DNA of 64,000 nucleotides from Dastarcus helophoroides (GCA_028583605.1 CM053327.1:42315059-42379058), one strand, 5' to 3'; positions 45,684 to 56,666 are shown, numbered from the stretch's first letter. The notes: a model not told the origin generated them from the sequence alone. Made by a program: numbers and translations.

Positions 45684-46450
45684 TTATCCGAGAGACCTGG
45701 TTATGTATGGAATAATCAAGGTTTTTTTATCTTGAATGGGTGATGTGTTTATGATGCCATGATTATGATTGTGTGATCCTGTTTCTCTTCTGTTTATAAC
45801 TTTTTCCACAAAATCTTTTTGATACCCATTTTTTTGTAATACTGATGTAATATTAATTTTTTCTTTATTATATATTTCAGAACTCGTGCTGATATTTTTA
45901 GCTCTGTCTATTAAAGAAGTTATTACAGCTATTTTTATATTTTTACTATGATTTGATGTGTAATTTAGTGTTTGTTGGTTTCCTATAAACAGATGTGCAT
46001 ATCCCATTTTGGCCCCTCTCAATTAACACATCGAGGAAGGGTAGTTTATTATCTAATTCAATTTCCAATGTAAATTTTATCGTTTGCTCTTGTTCGTTTA
46101 TGAAGTTTAAAAATGGATTTATAGCATCTATTGAATGAGGCCAGATGGCAAGCACATCATCTACATACCTCCACCAGACAAGTGGTCTTTGACTATAGTT
46201 CAGTATGACTTTCTCCAGTTCTTCCATAAATATATTAGCCATAAATGGTGATAACGGCGAACCCATTGCCATACCAAATTCTTGCTGATAGAATTCACTG
46301 TCTGTTTGAAAATATATTGTTTTTACACAGAGTTCAATAAGATCCATAATGGCATCTACATCTAATTTTGTCCTATCTTTGAGACTTTCATCATTTGTGA
46401 GTTTATTTTTTATTATTTCTAGAGTTTTCTCTACAGGTACATTGGTAAAT
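45684..46450 (-). pseudogene. Penelope-like reverse transcriptase (partial)
   Basis: Minus-strand reading from 46450 gives NVPVEKTLEIIKNKL, then FGMAMGSPLSPFMANIFMEE. The catalytic WWRYVDDVLAIW and LPFLDVLIERGQNG...YRKPTNT follow, all diagnostic of Penelope-like RT. The frame breaks near 46010-45950 and continues in another frame (GYAHLFIGNQQTLNYTSNHS). The N-terminal RT motifs are missing. The open frame that seems to start at 46752 only adds unrelated repeat sequence upstream of the target duplication. Confidence 0.87.
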
Positions 46451-46554
46451 ACTAGAATACTGTTGTCGTGCTTGGAGTTCAGCCCCAATGCCCAGTTTGG
46501 CTCTTTGAAGAACTCTTTGTATGGTGAAACGGGCTGGCCCTTGGTTATCTTCAA

Positions 46555-46800
46555 AAATTGAAATACAGAACTTGTCCCCTGAAACCAAAATAGATTAAAA
46601 TACACAACAAAGGTTGCTCTATATCCAGAGCAACTTATCCCCTGAAACAAAGAAAGATTAAAAAACACAACAAAGGTTGCTCTATATATAGAGCAAGCTT
46701 TGTTGTGTGTTTTAATATTTCTTGATTTTAGGGGGCAAGTTCTGTACTTCAATCTTTCTTAGTTAAAAAGAAAAAAGCTTTTCTACAAATACTTTTGTGA
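46555..46800. repeat. Foldback repeat copies next to the Penelope-like element
   Basis: Contains 'cttatcccctgaaacaaaga' and 'cttgtcccctgaaaccaaaa', then the hairpin 'caaaggttgctctatatata' + 'gagcaagctttgttgtg'. It is part of the dispersed foldback family. Together with 44832 it shows the array into which the Penelope-like element inserted. Confidence 0.7.
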
Positions 46801-46824
46801 GAGATGCTTGCAGTAACTAATATA

Positions 46825-48361
46825 GGGTGGGTGCACCAGTAACAAACCATTTAGGAGACATTTTGAAACAAAATTTGATAATGTAACTCAATTATTACAT
46901 CAATCATTATAAAAAAAGTAATCGTATTCCTTGCCTACCATACCATCATATAGTTTATTTCGAGTTTTTTAATAACCATTAGGTTTATTTTTATTCAAAA
47001 GTGAATGTGGCAAGTCTCAATGTGCCTAAGGTGGACCAAATTGTACCAGTAATAGACCAGGTATTGTGCCAATAGTAGACCAGTAAATAAAGTGAATGTT
47101 TTTAATGAAGAATAACTTTATTATCAATAATATTGAACTTAATTAACACAGCACAACAGTCCCAAAAAAATATTCCCTTTCATACTTAACAATTACGAAA
47201 TCGCCTTTCTTTGGTCTTTGGGTGATCTTCAAAGATTTATGAACAAAGAAAAGTATATTTTCATCATCAGAATCTGAATAAATTCTTAATCGTGTTATTA
47301 TTATTATTTTTTTTTTGGAGAGGTTGCTTTTTTTTCATCTGAACCTGTTTCCTGCAGGCAAATCTTACGCTTTTTCTGGTTGCCTTTAATTGGAGATTCA
47401 GATTCACAATTACTGCTGCAAATGCTTGACTTATTGGTTGAAAGTTTTTTCTTCTTTTTTGCCATCGCTATTGTCCAGGGATTTAAGCAATACTTCTTGT
47501 ACGGTCAATATGGTTGGAGGTACCATTTTTCTTTGCAAGGGTATTTCAGTTTCATTTTATTTGTAATTGTTGTGTGAGGAATATTTTGTGGGGAGAATTT
47601 TCGGCATGTTTCTCTTACTTTGGCACCTTTCCTTATTTCTTCTATTGCTTTTATAACGTCTTCCTCTTTATATATGAAAAACGTTCTTTTCGGTGGCAGT
47701 GTCTGTGAAAAAAGTATGAGTGGTAAATTATTGGAACAAATTCATAGCATAGATATCACCACTATTATACCACTGTACATTGTGTATTTTTGAAGAGTTT
47801 GTTATAATACTTTACTAGGGCATCATAAGTGGATATAAATGTAACAGAAAAACTAAAAAAAAATATTACACAGCTTAATCACCAGTTGTTGACCAAATGG
47901 AATATTACTGGAAATCCATAGAATTTGTGCTCCATTATTTTTCCAAAGACAATTATCGATTTAAATTAGTTATTTCTGAGAAAATAATATGTAATATTAT
48001 TGATATATGTATTATAATATGCATTTAACACGAAAATAGCCTACAAAAATTGATGTAAACAAAGATTTAAAAGGATTAAAGTAACTTATGGTCGTACGCG
48101 CGCTTAGTAGAATGGCCACCTAGAACAAAGTGAACGAATCACGTTTTGAGATAGGTTGTTTTAACCAGAGACTAGACTGGTTTTAACCTATGTAGCTAGC
48201 GCTTGAATCACTTTTAGTTATAATTACATGGTTGGTCGAAGTACCCTAAAGCTACCTATCGCAGAAAAATTGGCGAAAAATTTAAAAGAAAGTTAATATT
48301 TATATCTGAAGTTTAAAATGGTGTACTACTGGTTCCTGGTGTGGGACTGGCACACCCACCC
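46825..48361 (-). mobile_element. TA-flanked DNA transposon, GGGTGGGTG ends, degenerate
   Basis: The inverted ends GGGTGGGTGCACCAGT and (reverse) GGGTGGGTGTGCCAGT are flanked by TA (46823-46824 and 48362-48363). It interrupts the repeat text 'aggaactaatataattgatc', whose intact form appears at 49311. A short minus-strand reading frame near 47280-47146 ends in KKGDFVIVKYEREYFFGTVV, followed by a stop. This resembles the C-terminal tail of a domesticated-style or pogo-type transposase, but no catalytic domain was found. 1537 bp; probably an internally deleted Tc1/mariner/pogo element. Confidence 0.65.
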
Positions 48362-48363
48362 TA

Positions 48364-50950
48364 ATTGATCCCTACAAAAATAAGATTTTTAAGACATGCA
48401 AGACAGCAAATTCCTGTGAGGTCCAGCTTGACACAATGAAGACTTCTGTCCATGAAGACTGTTTTCTCTATAGACCTTCCAAGCTGTGAAACTCATTACT
48501 GAACAGAATTTTCCCCCAAAATTCAAACCTATCCTTGTATAAGAAGGCGGTTCATCGCCATCTCTGCTTATTTCCTCATCTTGCTTCCGGTGCTTTGAAA
48601 GCATAATGGGTTTGCCCTTTGCGAGTGAAGTAAACTTTTGTATAAAAGAAAAAAGCTTTTCTCCAAATACTTTTATGAGAGGTGCTTGCAGGAACTAATA
48701 AAATTGATCCCTTCAAGAATAAGGTTTTTAAGATATGCAAGACAGTCAGAGACAGCAAATTCCTTTGCGGTCCAGCTTGACACAATGAAGACTTCTGTCT
48801 AGGAAGACTGTTTTCTCTATAGACCTTCCAAGCTGTGAAACTCGTTACTGAACAGAAATTTTTCCCAAAATTGAAACCTATCCTTGTATAAGAAGGCGGT
48901 TCTTTGCCATCTCTGCTTGTTTCCGCATCTTGCTTCCGGTGCCTTGAAAGCATAATGGGTTTGCCCTTTGCGAGTGAATTAAACTTAAAAAAAAATAGGG
49001 TGTTAAGACTTTAAAGAATTTCTTCTGGAGCACCAAATTGTCAAGAAAAGTATATCTATTGTTTGGCCATAAAATTGTCAGGAAATTTTACCTTGAGTTC
49101 CAACAAGTTCTTATACAGAACTTGTCCCCTGAAACCAAGAAAGATTAAAAAACACAACAAAGGTTGCTCTATGTATAGAGCAGCTTGTCCCCTGAAACCA
49201 AGAAAGATCAAGAAACACACTTGGTTTCAGGGAACAAGTTCTGTATTTCAATCTTTCTTTGTATAAAAGAAAAAAGCTTTTCTACAAATACTTTTATGAG
49301 AGGTGCTTGCAGGAACTAATATAATTGATCCCTTCAAGAATAAGGTTTTTAAAACATGCAAGACAGTCAGAGACAGCAAATTCCTTTGCGGTCCAGCTTG
49401 ACACAATGAAGACGTCTGTCCATGAAGACTGTTTTCTCTATAGACCTTCCAAGCTGTGAAACTCGTTACTGAACAGAAATTTTCCCCAAAATTGAAACCT
49501 ATCCTTGTATAAGAAGGCGGTTTTTTGCCATCTCTGCTTGTTTCGTCATCTTGTTTCCGGTGCTTTGAAAGCATAATGGGTTTGCCCTTTGCGAGTAAAT
49601 TAAACTTAAAAAAAATAGGGTGTTAAGACTTTAAAGAATTTCTTCTGGAGCACCAAATTGTCAAGAAAAGTATATCTATTGTTTGGCCATAAAATTGTCA
49701 GGAAATTTTACCTTGAATTCCAACAAGTTCTTATACAGAACTTGTCCCCTGAAACCAAGAAAGATTAAAAAACACAACAAAGATTGCTCTATGTATAGAG
49801 CAGCTTGTCCCCTGAAACCAAGAAAGATCAAGAAACACACTTGGTTTCAGGGAACAAGTTTTGTATTTCAATCTTTCTTTGTATAAAAGAAAAAAGCTTT
49901 TTTACAAATACTTTTATGAGAGGTGCTTGCAGGAACTAATATAATTGATCCCTTCAAGAATAAGATTTTTAAAACATGCAAGACAGTCAGAGACAGCAAA
50001 TTCCTGTGCGGTCCAGCTTAACACAATGAAGACTTCTGTCTAGGAAGACTGTTTTCTCTATAGACCTTCCAAGCTGTGAAACTCGTTACTGAACAGAAAT
50101 TTTTCCCCAAATTGAAACCTATCCTTGTATAAGAAGGCGGTTCTTAGCCATCTCTGCTTGTTTCCGCATCTTGATTCCGGTGCTCTGAAAGCATAATGGG
50201 TTTGCGTTTACGAGTGAATTAAACTTAAAAAAAAATAGGGTGTTAAGACTTTAAAGAATTTCTTCTGGAGCACCAAATTGTCAATAAAAGTATATCTATT
50301 GTTTGGCCATAAAATTGTCAGGAAATTTTACCTTGAGTTCCAACAAGTTCTTATACAGAACTTGTCCCCTGAAACCAAGAAAGATTAAAAAACACAACAA
50401 AGGTTGCTCTATGTATAGAGCAGTTTGTCCCCTGAAACCAAGAAAGATCAAGAAACACACTTGGTTTCAGGGAACAAGTTCTGTATTTCAATCTTTCTTT
50501 GTGTAAAAGAAAAAAGCTTTTCTACAAATACTTTTATGAGAGGTGCTTGCAGGAACTAATATAATTGATCCCTTCAAGAATAAGGTTTTTAAAACATGCA
50601 AGACAGTCAGAGACAGCAAATTCCTTTGCGGTCCAGCTTGACACAATGAAGACTCCTGTCTAGGAAGACTGTTTTTTCTATAGACCTTCCAATCTGTGAA
50701 AACGTCGTTACTGAACAGAATTTTCCCCCAAAAATTAAAACTTATCCTTGTATAAGAAGGCGGTTCTTTGCCATCTCTGCTTGTTTCCGCATCTTGCTTC
50801 CGGTGCTCTGAAAGCAAAATGGGTTTGCCCTTTGCGAGTGAATTGAGCTTAAAAAAATAGGGTGCTAAGACTAAAGAATTTCTTCAGGGGCACTAAATTG
50901 TCTAGAAAAATATATCTATTGTTTGGCCATAAAATTGTCAGGAAATTTTA
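48364..50950 (+). repeat. 620-bp tandem repeat (about four copies)
   Basis: Landmarks such as 'aggtgcttgcaggaactaat', 'agaccttccaagctgtgaaa' and 'tttggccataaaattgtcag' recur about every 620 bp (the last at 49063, 49683 and 50303). Each unit includes the 'cttgtcccctgaaaccaaga' foldback. The first unit is shorter and adjoins the TA-flanked transposon. Minus-strand open frames of about 108 codons are repeated by-products with no domain. Confidence 0.88.
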
Positions 50951-51526
50951 CCTTGAGTTCCGAAATTTTAAAGCGAAACTATCAAGGGTTTCGCAAGCAG
51001 AGAATAGAAGATTAGAACCTGTTTCAATATTTAGACTCTTCATTGACGTCTAGGGTTGCCAGATCGCCCTAATTTTACAGTATTTTCTATGTAAGCTGTC
51101 TCCACTAAACCAGTATTTGTAGAGAAATATTCCCTAATTCGAAAGAGTTAAGAGAGGACCACATTGAATAAAATATATTAGAAAATACATCTAAAGATGA
51201 AGAGCACTTTTTTACTGATCATTAAACGTTTACAGCAGCAACAGAAATGTTTATATGGAATATATAAGGATCTTTTTTATGTCTTATCAATCAAAAATAT
51301 AACTACATTGGACCATAGTTTCTGAATCAAAATTCTGACAATTTATCTAGTATGCAAGTAGAATGCAACCTAGACTACAAATTCTAGCAGCCCTCCAGGA
51401 GTATATAGTGAATCATAGTTAGCTGAACTACCAACAGTTGAAACACTGCCACCTAGCGAAGCGGTTGCTCTCTAGGGAAGCTCCCAGAAGACAATGATTT
51501 TAATGCACAGACCAATAGGTTTGAAC

Positions 51527-51619
51527 ATTTATTAGACTCGAAGTTTAGAAAACAAATAGCGGTTTTGATGTTGTTAGATCTCGTCAGTTTGGTATATCCA
51601 ACTCGAATACTAACAAATG
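51527..51619 (-). ncRNA. Hammerhead domain, inactive copy
   Basis: Minus strand: CTGACGA and part of stem II are kept. The second box reads AAAA instead of GAAA and the stem II closing strand is mutated (ACATC), so self-cleavage is unlikely. Confidence 0.65.
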
Positions 51620-52431
51620 TTCCGACAAGTAAGTACTAACAAGATCGAAACCGGTATTTGGTTTCCAAACTTCGAATCAAATAAATGTTCAAATCTATTG
51701 GTCTATGCATTAGAATCCTTGTCTTCTGGGAACTTTCCTAGAGACCAACCGCCTCGCTAGGTGGCAGTGTTTCAACTGTTGGTAGTTCGGCTACCTATGA
51801 TTCACTATACACGTCTAGAGGGCTGCATGAATTTGTAGTCTAGGTTGCATTCTACTTGCATACAGAATTCAAATTCAGAAACTATGATCTAATGTAGTTA
51901 TATTTTTAATTGATAATGGCCATCGCCAACAAGGTCGTATGAACATACTAATTTATTAATATGTTTGATAATGTCAGTACTGCTGCCGAAATAGACCAAA
52001 ATTAAAATCATAGTGAGCGGTGAAATAGTACCAACCTTGTATAAATAGAAATACAAAAAAAAAAAGACAAAGAGAAGCTAAGCATTGAGTCAGGTAGGGC
52101 AAAAAATGTTTTTTAATTCATGCAAATTCGAGTAACAGTCGAATGAAATAAATAATAAAAAAATAGAAATAGAAAAAAGACGAAGAGAAGCTAAGCATTT
52201 AGTTAGGTAGAAAAAAAAATGTTTTTTAATTCATGCAAATGCTCGAGTAAAAGTCTTCTGGGCCTTCCACTATATACGCCTGGAGGGCTGCATCAATTTG
52301 TAGTTTAGGTCACATTCTACTTGCATACGACATTGTTGGCGATGGCCGTAGTTTCTCTATGGACCAATAAGTGGTAATACTAAGAGTCACACGCTTGACG
52401 TCTGTGCATCTTTTAGTACTTACTTGTCGGT

Positions 52432-52526
52432 AGATTTGTTAGCGTTCGAGTTGGATATACCAAACTGACGAGATCTTACAAGATCGAAACCGATATTTGG
52501 TTTCCAAACTTCGAATCTAGTAAATG
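52432..52526 (+). ncRNA. Hammerhead ribozyme, intact core, altered stem III
   Basis: CTGACGA (52465-52471), stem II GATCT/AGATC with loop TACA, GAAA (52486-52489), cleavage triplet ATA, predicted cut 52495/52496. Stem I ACCAAA/TTTGGT and its extension are kept. Stem III is ACCGAT rather than the palindromic ACCGGT, so dimer-type pairing would be weaker. Confidence 0.82.
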
Positions 52527-52650
52527 TACAAACCTATTGGTCTGTGCATTAGAATTTATCTAGTATTAAATCCCACTAATATTTAGTTCACTTCAGAACA
52601 TTTTAACTAAGCAGCAACTCCAGTCTCTTCTAATATATTATTTGTTTTAG

Positions 52651-52764
52651 TTAAATGTGAAGAAGAAGAGTTTCTCTGCCGTCGTAGCCAAACATGTATT
52701 CCAATATCCAGTCGTTGTAACAAAAAATACGATTGTCCAATGAAGGAAGACGAGATGGACTGTG
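52651..52764 (+). CDS. ndl: Nudel-like protease exon 10 (single LDLa repeat)
   Basis: Runs from acceptor ttgttttag|TT (restores GTT) to donor G|gttagt at 52765. One LDLa module: [37 protein letters not shown]. All six cysteines and the acidic end are present. The exon sits between a hammerhead element (98 bp upstream) and a solo LTR (63 bp downstream). The donor (gttagt) is weaker than the others. Confidence 0.9.
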
Positions 52765-52827
52765 GTTAGTAATGACTTATGATTTGGAGATATAATGCCA
52801 TTTTAGTAACGACAATGTTAATTATAA

Positions 52828-53212
52828 TGTTACGGGCTTATCGGTACGAATTGATTACACTTATCGAATAATACCCACTTTATAACCAAACTAAACGTGG
52901 ATCACTACAACTGGATAATGAACTCACTTATTGACTTCTTACTAACTCACTAACTACACTGACTTTTAACTAACTGACTTGAGGGAAAGCTGACCGCCTT
53001 TTATAATTTTGGCTCCCGGCTTCTAGAACTTTTCGGCAAATAAGGCTTATCGTTTGCAGAAATTTCTGTAAACGCTTATCTGCCGTTTGTTTCGTTATCG
53101 CGGCCGCTTTCCCCTTATCAGATCCTTCTAGAAACTTTTTTTATTTACTAGATTCTACAATTCTATTTTAAATTCTATTTCATCTATTTACATTGCGTTA
53201 CAATAAATAACT
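52828..53212. mobile_element. Solo LTR (family A), second copy
   Basis: 385 bp, TGTTACGGGC...GCGTTACA, flanked by the 4-bp duplication ATAA (52824-52827 and 53213-53216). It is homologous along its length to 15368-15741, including 'gctgaccgcctt' and 'gccgtttg'. No internal retroelement sequence adjoins it. Confidence 0.85.
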
Positions 53213-53299
53213 CAATATTGGCACATTTAACATGAAACCTACTTAGATACTTGTGTTGCAATATCATGCAAGTAATCTAATGTTGGTTTTTTTTTTGGT

Positions 53300-56030
53300 G
53301 AAACGGATTGGTCCTTGGTTATTTTTAAAAATCAAAATATAGAACTTGTCCCCTGAAACCAAGAAAGATTAAAATTTGAGAGAGACGAATTTCGAGGAGA
53401 AAAAGAGTTTTGGAAGAAAGTTGGAATTTTTAAAAAATCGTGTTTAAAATAAAATCCCAATACCTCGAAAAATCGAAAAATCTCCAAAAATGTTGAAAAT
53501 TCGAAAAAAATTATATTTTTAAAGGTAGAGTTTTATGAAAAATAGACGTAATTTTCAGATACAGTTGGAACTTTGAGAAAAATTGTTCACTGTAAGTGGA
53601 GATTTCCAGAAACATAAAACATCCCTATTTGAAGTACGAGTCAAAGTTTCCAGAATAAGACAAATTTTGAACAACATAAAATATTCGGAAATTTAAATAA
53701 AAAAAAATTCAGAAAACATCGGATATTAAAAAAATGAAAGTTCAATTTTGAGAGAAAAAAAAACTAGACTAAAGTCGTAATTTCGAAAGCGACAAATTTT
53801 GAGAGAAAACCCTATTTTGGGAAAGAATTTTTAGAAAACCAAAATTGAATAAAAACCAAACCTTTCGGAAGAACTCGAAAAATGCTGAAAATTCTAAAAA
53901 TGCCAAGAAAATTTCCAAAGGTCAAATATTGTGAAAAAGTTCGCAATTTTCAAAAACATTTTTCTCGAAATTTTTAATTTTTTATTCTTATTTTGATATA
54001 ATATTGTTGCGGGCTTATCGGTTCGAATGATTAACACATGAATTGTAAAACACTTTATTTGTAAACTGAACTCGGAACACTACAATTGCAATTAAACTCA
54101 CTAACATTTTTTACTTAACTAACTTGACTGACTAACTGCACTGACTTCTGAACTGACTCTCTCATTCAAGGAAAAGGCGACTGCCTTATATAGTTTTGGC
54201 TCCCAGGTTCTAGAAAAATCCCGCAGATAAGACTTATCATTTGCCGAAATTTCTGGAACGCTTATCTGCCGTTTGCTTCGTTATCGCGGCCGCTTTCCCC
54301 TTATCTGAGCTTTCTAGAAAATTTTTTTACGTACTAAATTCTATAATTTACATTTCATTGCAATATTTAAATTTCAATAAAGAGATTGAATGAACAAAAA
54401 ATCTTTTTCTCGAAATTACCAAAAAATACTTTTCTCAACACTTTTAATTTTAGATACTAGGGCGATTTAATTTAAAGGAAACAGACAAATTTCGATAAAA
54501 TTGAAACTTAAAGAAAGAACCAATTTCGAGGAAGGGGTTCAGAAACCCCATTTTGAAATAAAAGTCAAAATTGCAAAAATAAGGCGAAATATGAAGTTGA
54601 AATTTCTGGGGTCCAATTTAAAAAAGTCAAAATTTAAAAAAAAGACAAATATTCAGAAAAGTGGCAGAATTTTGATACAAAAAATGATTTCCGAAAGAAG
54701 AGTCCAAAAAGTAGAATTTTGAGAATAAAGTCAAAATTTCGAAAAAGGCGAATTTAAACTAATTTAAAGAGAAAAATTTAATTCAATATCGAATTTTAAT
54801 ATAAAAACATCAAGAAAAAGACAAATATTAAGAAACCTATTAAAATTTCTGAAAAATCAAATTCTAAAGGTTCTTCAGGAAAATCTGATTTTAATAAAAA
54901 TAAAGGTATTTAGAAAAACGAAATCTCTTAAAAATAGTCTACATTTCTAGAAAAACTACCAAATGAAGCATCAAAGATCGAAATTTTCCAGAAAAAATTG
55001 AAACTAAGAAAAAGTATAATTTTGAGAATAGCCGTTTATGAAAAAAACGACGAAAAGTCAAAATTTTAAGAAAGCTACGAATTTCGAGAAAAAGATATTC
55101 AGATTTCCGGAAACATACAGGATGGAATTTGAGAATAAATCTTAAATTTGAGAAAAAAAAAGGATTTTGAAAAAAATTTCCAAGTTTCGATTTTTTTAAA
55201 TTAGTTTTTTCTGGAAATTACGATTTTTTTCCTTAAAAAAAGATCGAAATTTTGAGAAAACAGTCGAAATTTAGTAAACACTAGAAATTTCAGAGTCATA
55301 GTTTGTCGAAATTTTGGAACAAATTTTGAGGAAAATGTAAGTCTAGAATTTTCTCTTGACCGCTTGAATCAGAGGCAGACATGCGCCCTGGTCTGCCCCA
55401 CTCTAAGTCAGAAAATGTCCAATATTGAGATAAACGTCGAAATTTTGAGAAAAAACTTGTATTTCACTTATAAATCATTCTAGCGAAAATTTTTTTTTCT
55501 AAAAGAGTCATTATAACAATTTTCTGATAAATATTCTTATCAAAAAATCGATCAAATTGAGGAAAAAGATAAATCTTGATAAACAAGTCAAAATGTTCAG
55601 AAAATCAAAATTTAAGGAAAAGTCGAACTTTCCGGAGAAAACGATTTTTGAGAAATGGTAGAATTTCGAAAAATGAAACAATGAATTTTGAGATAAAAAT
55701 TCGAAGTTTTGACCAAAGTCGAATTCTGAAATTTGTAATTTCGAAAGAAATTTATGAAAACAGACGAATTTTGAAAAATAAGTCGAAATTTTGAGAAAAT
55801 GTCAATAGCTTAAAGAAGGACGGCTTTTGTCGAATGAAATTTTTTTAGAGAATGTCTTCTCAGTTGAAAATAAATTTTTGTTTCACTGCATGAGCTAGGC
55901 GGGGGGGCAAACGCCCTAACCTGCCCCATTCTTGCTTCGGCTATGTTAAAACTAATTCCACAAAGACAACGGCCTCGCAAAGATCGACCCGCCCAGAGCC
56001 TCGCAATGACCAAGGCTGCCCCTGATATGA
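53300..56030. repeat. Foldback fragment and A-rich GAAATTTT-type DNA in intron 10
   Basis: 53300-53370 is a fragment of the CCCCTGAAACC foldback family. From about 53380 to 55800 the sequence is A-rich short-unit DNA like 18790-24500, interrupted by the solo LTR at 54005. Two related GC-richer pieces with 'tgccccactct' (55400-55420) and 'ctgccccattc' (55920-55932) are unexplained. Confidence 0.7.
54005..54362. mobile_element. Solo LTR (family A), third copy
   Basis: 358 bp, TGTTGCGGGC...TTGCA, flanked by the 4-bp duplication ATAT (54001-54004 and 54363-54366). It is diverged and slightly shortened compared with the other two copies. Confidence 0.82.
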
Positions 56031-56666
56031 TATAATATGTATTTAAAGTTATCTGTACGCGTTAACCATACACTGAAAGTATATGGCGTTAACTCATCAC
56101 TTTATGACAATATATTCTCGGCACGGCGCGGCGGTATTTACTTTGCTTATTGCATTTCTTTTAAGGCTAAATTGAGAGTCTTTATTCTGCTGCAGAACGA
56201 AAAATGTTGATAATACATGACGTCGATTTAATCACAATTTGACTGTTTCAAAGGTTTTGATGTATGAAAATACAAATGTCTTGGCTTCCACCAGAGTCAG
56301 TACAGGATTTGGACCGTGTGAAAGAACTACTTAAAAGTGTTCGACACTGTTTGAAGCCCTTTTTAAGTTTCAACCGGTTTAATATTTCACAATACGTTCA
56401 AATTGCCAAATTGCTTTTATAAATTATCAGGAAAAAGTAGAATATGCTCAGTTTTATTTTTTAACGATTTCACTTTAATAGTTCGTTTTTGAGAAGACCA
56501 TAAAAATGAAATGAAACGTATTATCGCCACAATCAGAATCAGTGCATCAACTCGCCCAACTAATAGGTCGATTTAATAGATTGAGTGAAGCGAATGCCGG
56601 GCGATTTATATTAGGAGAGAAATATCAGGAAGTGAGAGAGAGTTTTTGTTGATTTTCTTGTTGCAG
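56031..56666 (+). other. End of intron 10
   Basis: Mostly non-repetitive. A fragment of the Penelope-like terminal motif ('aggatttggaccgtgtgaaa' then 'gaactacttaaaagtgttcg') lies at about 56310-56345. The acceptor gttgcag precedes exon 11. Confidence 0.5.

Larger units (their letters stand above)
44845..46450 (-). mobile_element. Penelope-like element, 5'-truncated
   Basis: A 1606-bp insertion flanked by a 13-bp duplication, actagaatactgt (44832-44844 and 46451-46463). It is inserted into the tandem array described just upstream. On the minus strand it holds a partial reverse transcriptase and then a GIY-YIG endonuclease. It ends in the terminal sequence also seen at 21695-22377, including the hammerhead-like motif (45149-45111). 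The 5' part is missing. Confidence 0.88.
51354..52552. mobile_element. Hammerhead element copy 4 with captured inverted flank
   Basis: Flanked by a perfect 14-bp duplication, aatttatctagtat (51340-51353 and 52553-52566). It begins 'gcaagtagaatgcaaccta' and its first part is a foldback, closing with 'taggttgcattctacttgca' at 51841-51860. Then follows an inverted copy (51863-51915) of the host flank 51285-51336. Further pieces and a final + strand unit (52255-52552) carry an almost intact ribozyme. The right end lies 98 bp before exon 10. Confidence 0.8.
42233..52650 (+). other. Intron 9 (10.4 kb, repeat-filled)
   Basis: Phase agrees (G|gtaagt to ttttag|TT, giving GTT). It contains LINE remnants, a truncated Penelope-like element, a TA-flanked DNA transposon, a 620-bp tandem repeat and a hammerhead element, all listed separately. 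50950-51339 shows no recognised feature. Confidence 0.75.

Noticed and set aside
45946..46752. A 268-codon minus-strand frame as one protein
   Set aside because: The 13-bp target duplication at 46451-46463 shows that the N-terminal third is unrelated foldback repeat and only the rest is Penelope-like RT.
48389..50817. Minus-strand frames of about 108 codons beginning MLS(K/R)HRKQD as genes
   Set aside because: They recur every 620 bp with the tandem repeat and carry no recognisable domain or conserved length.
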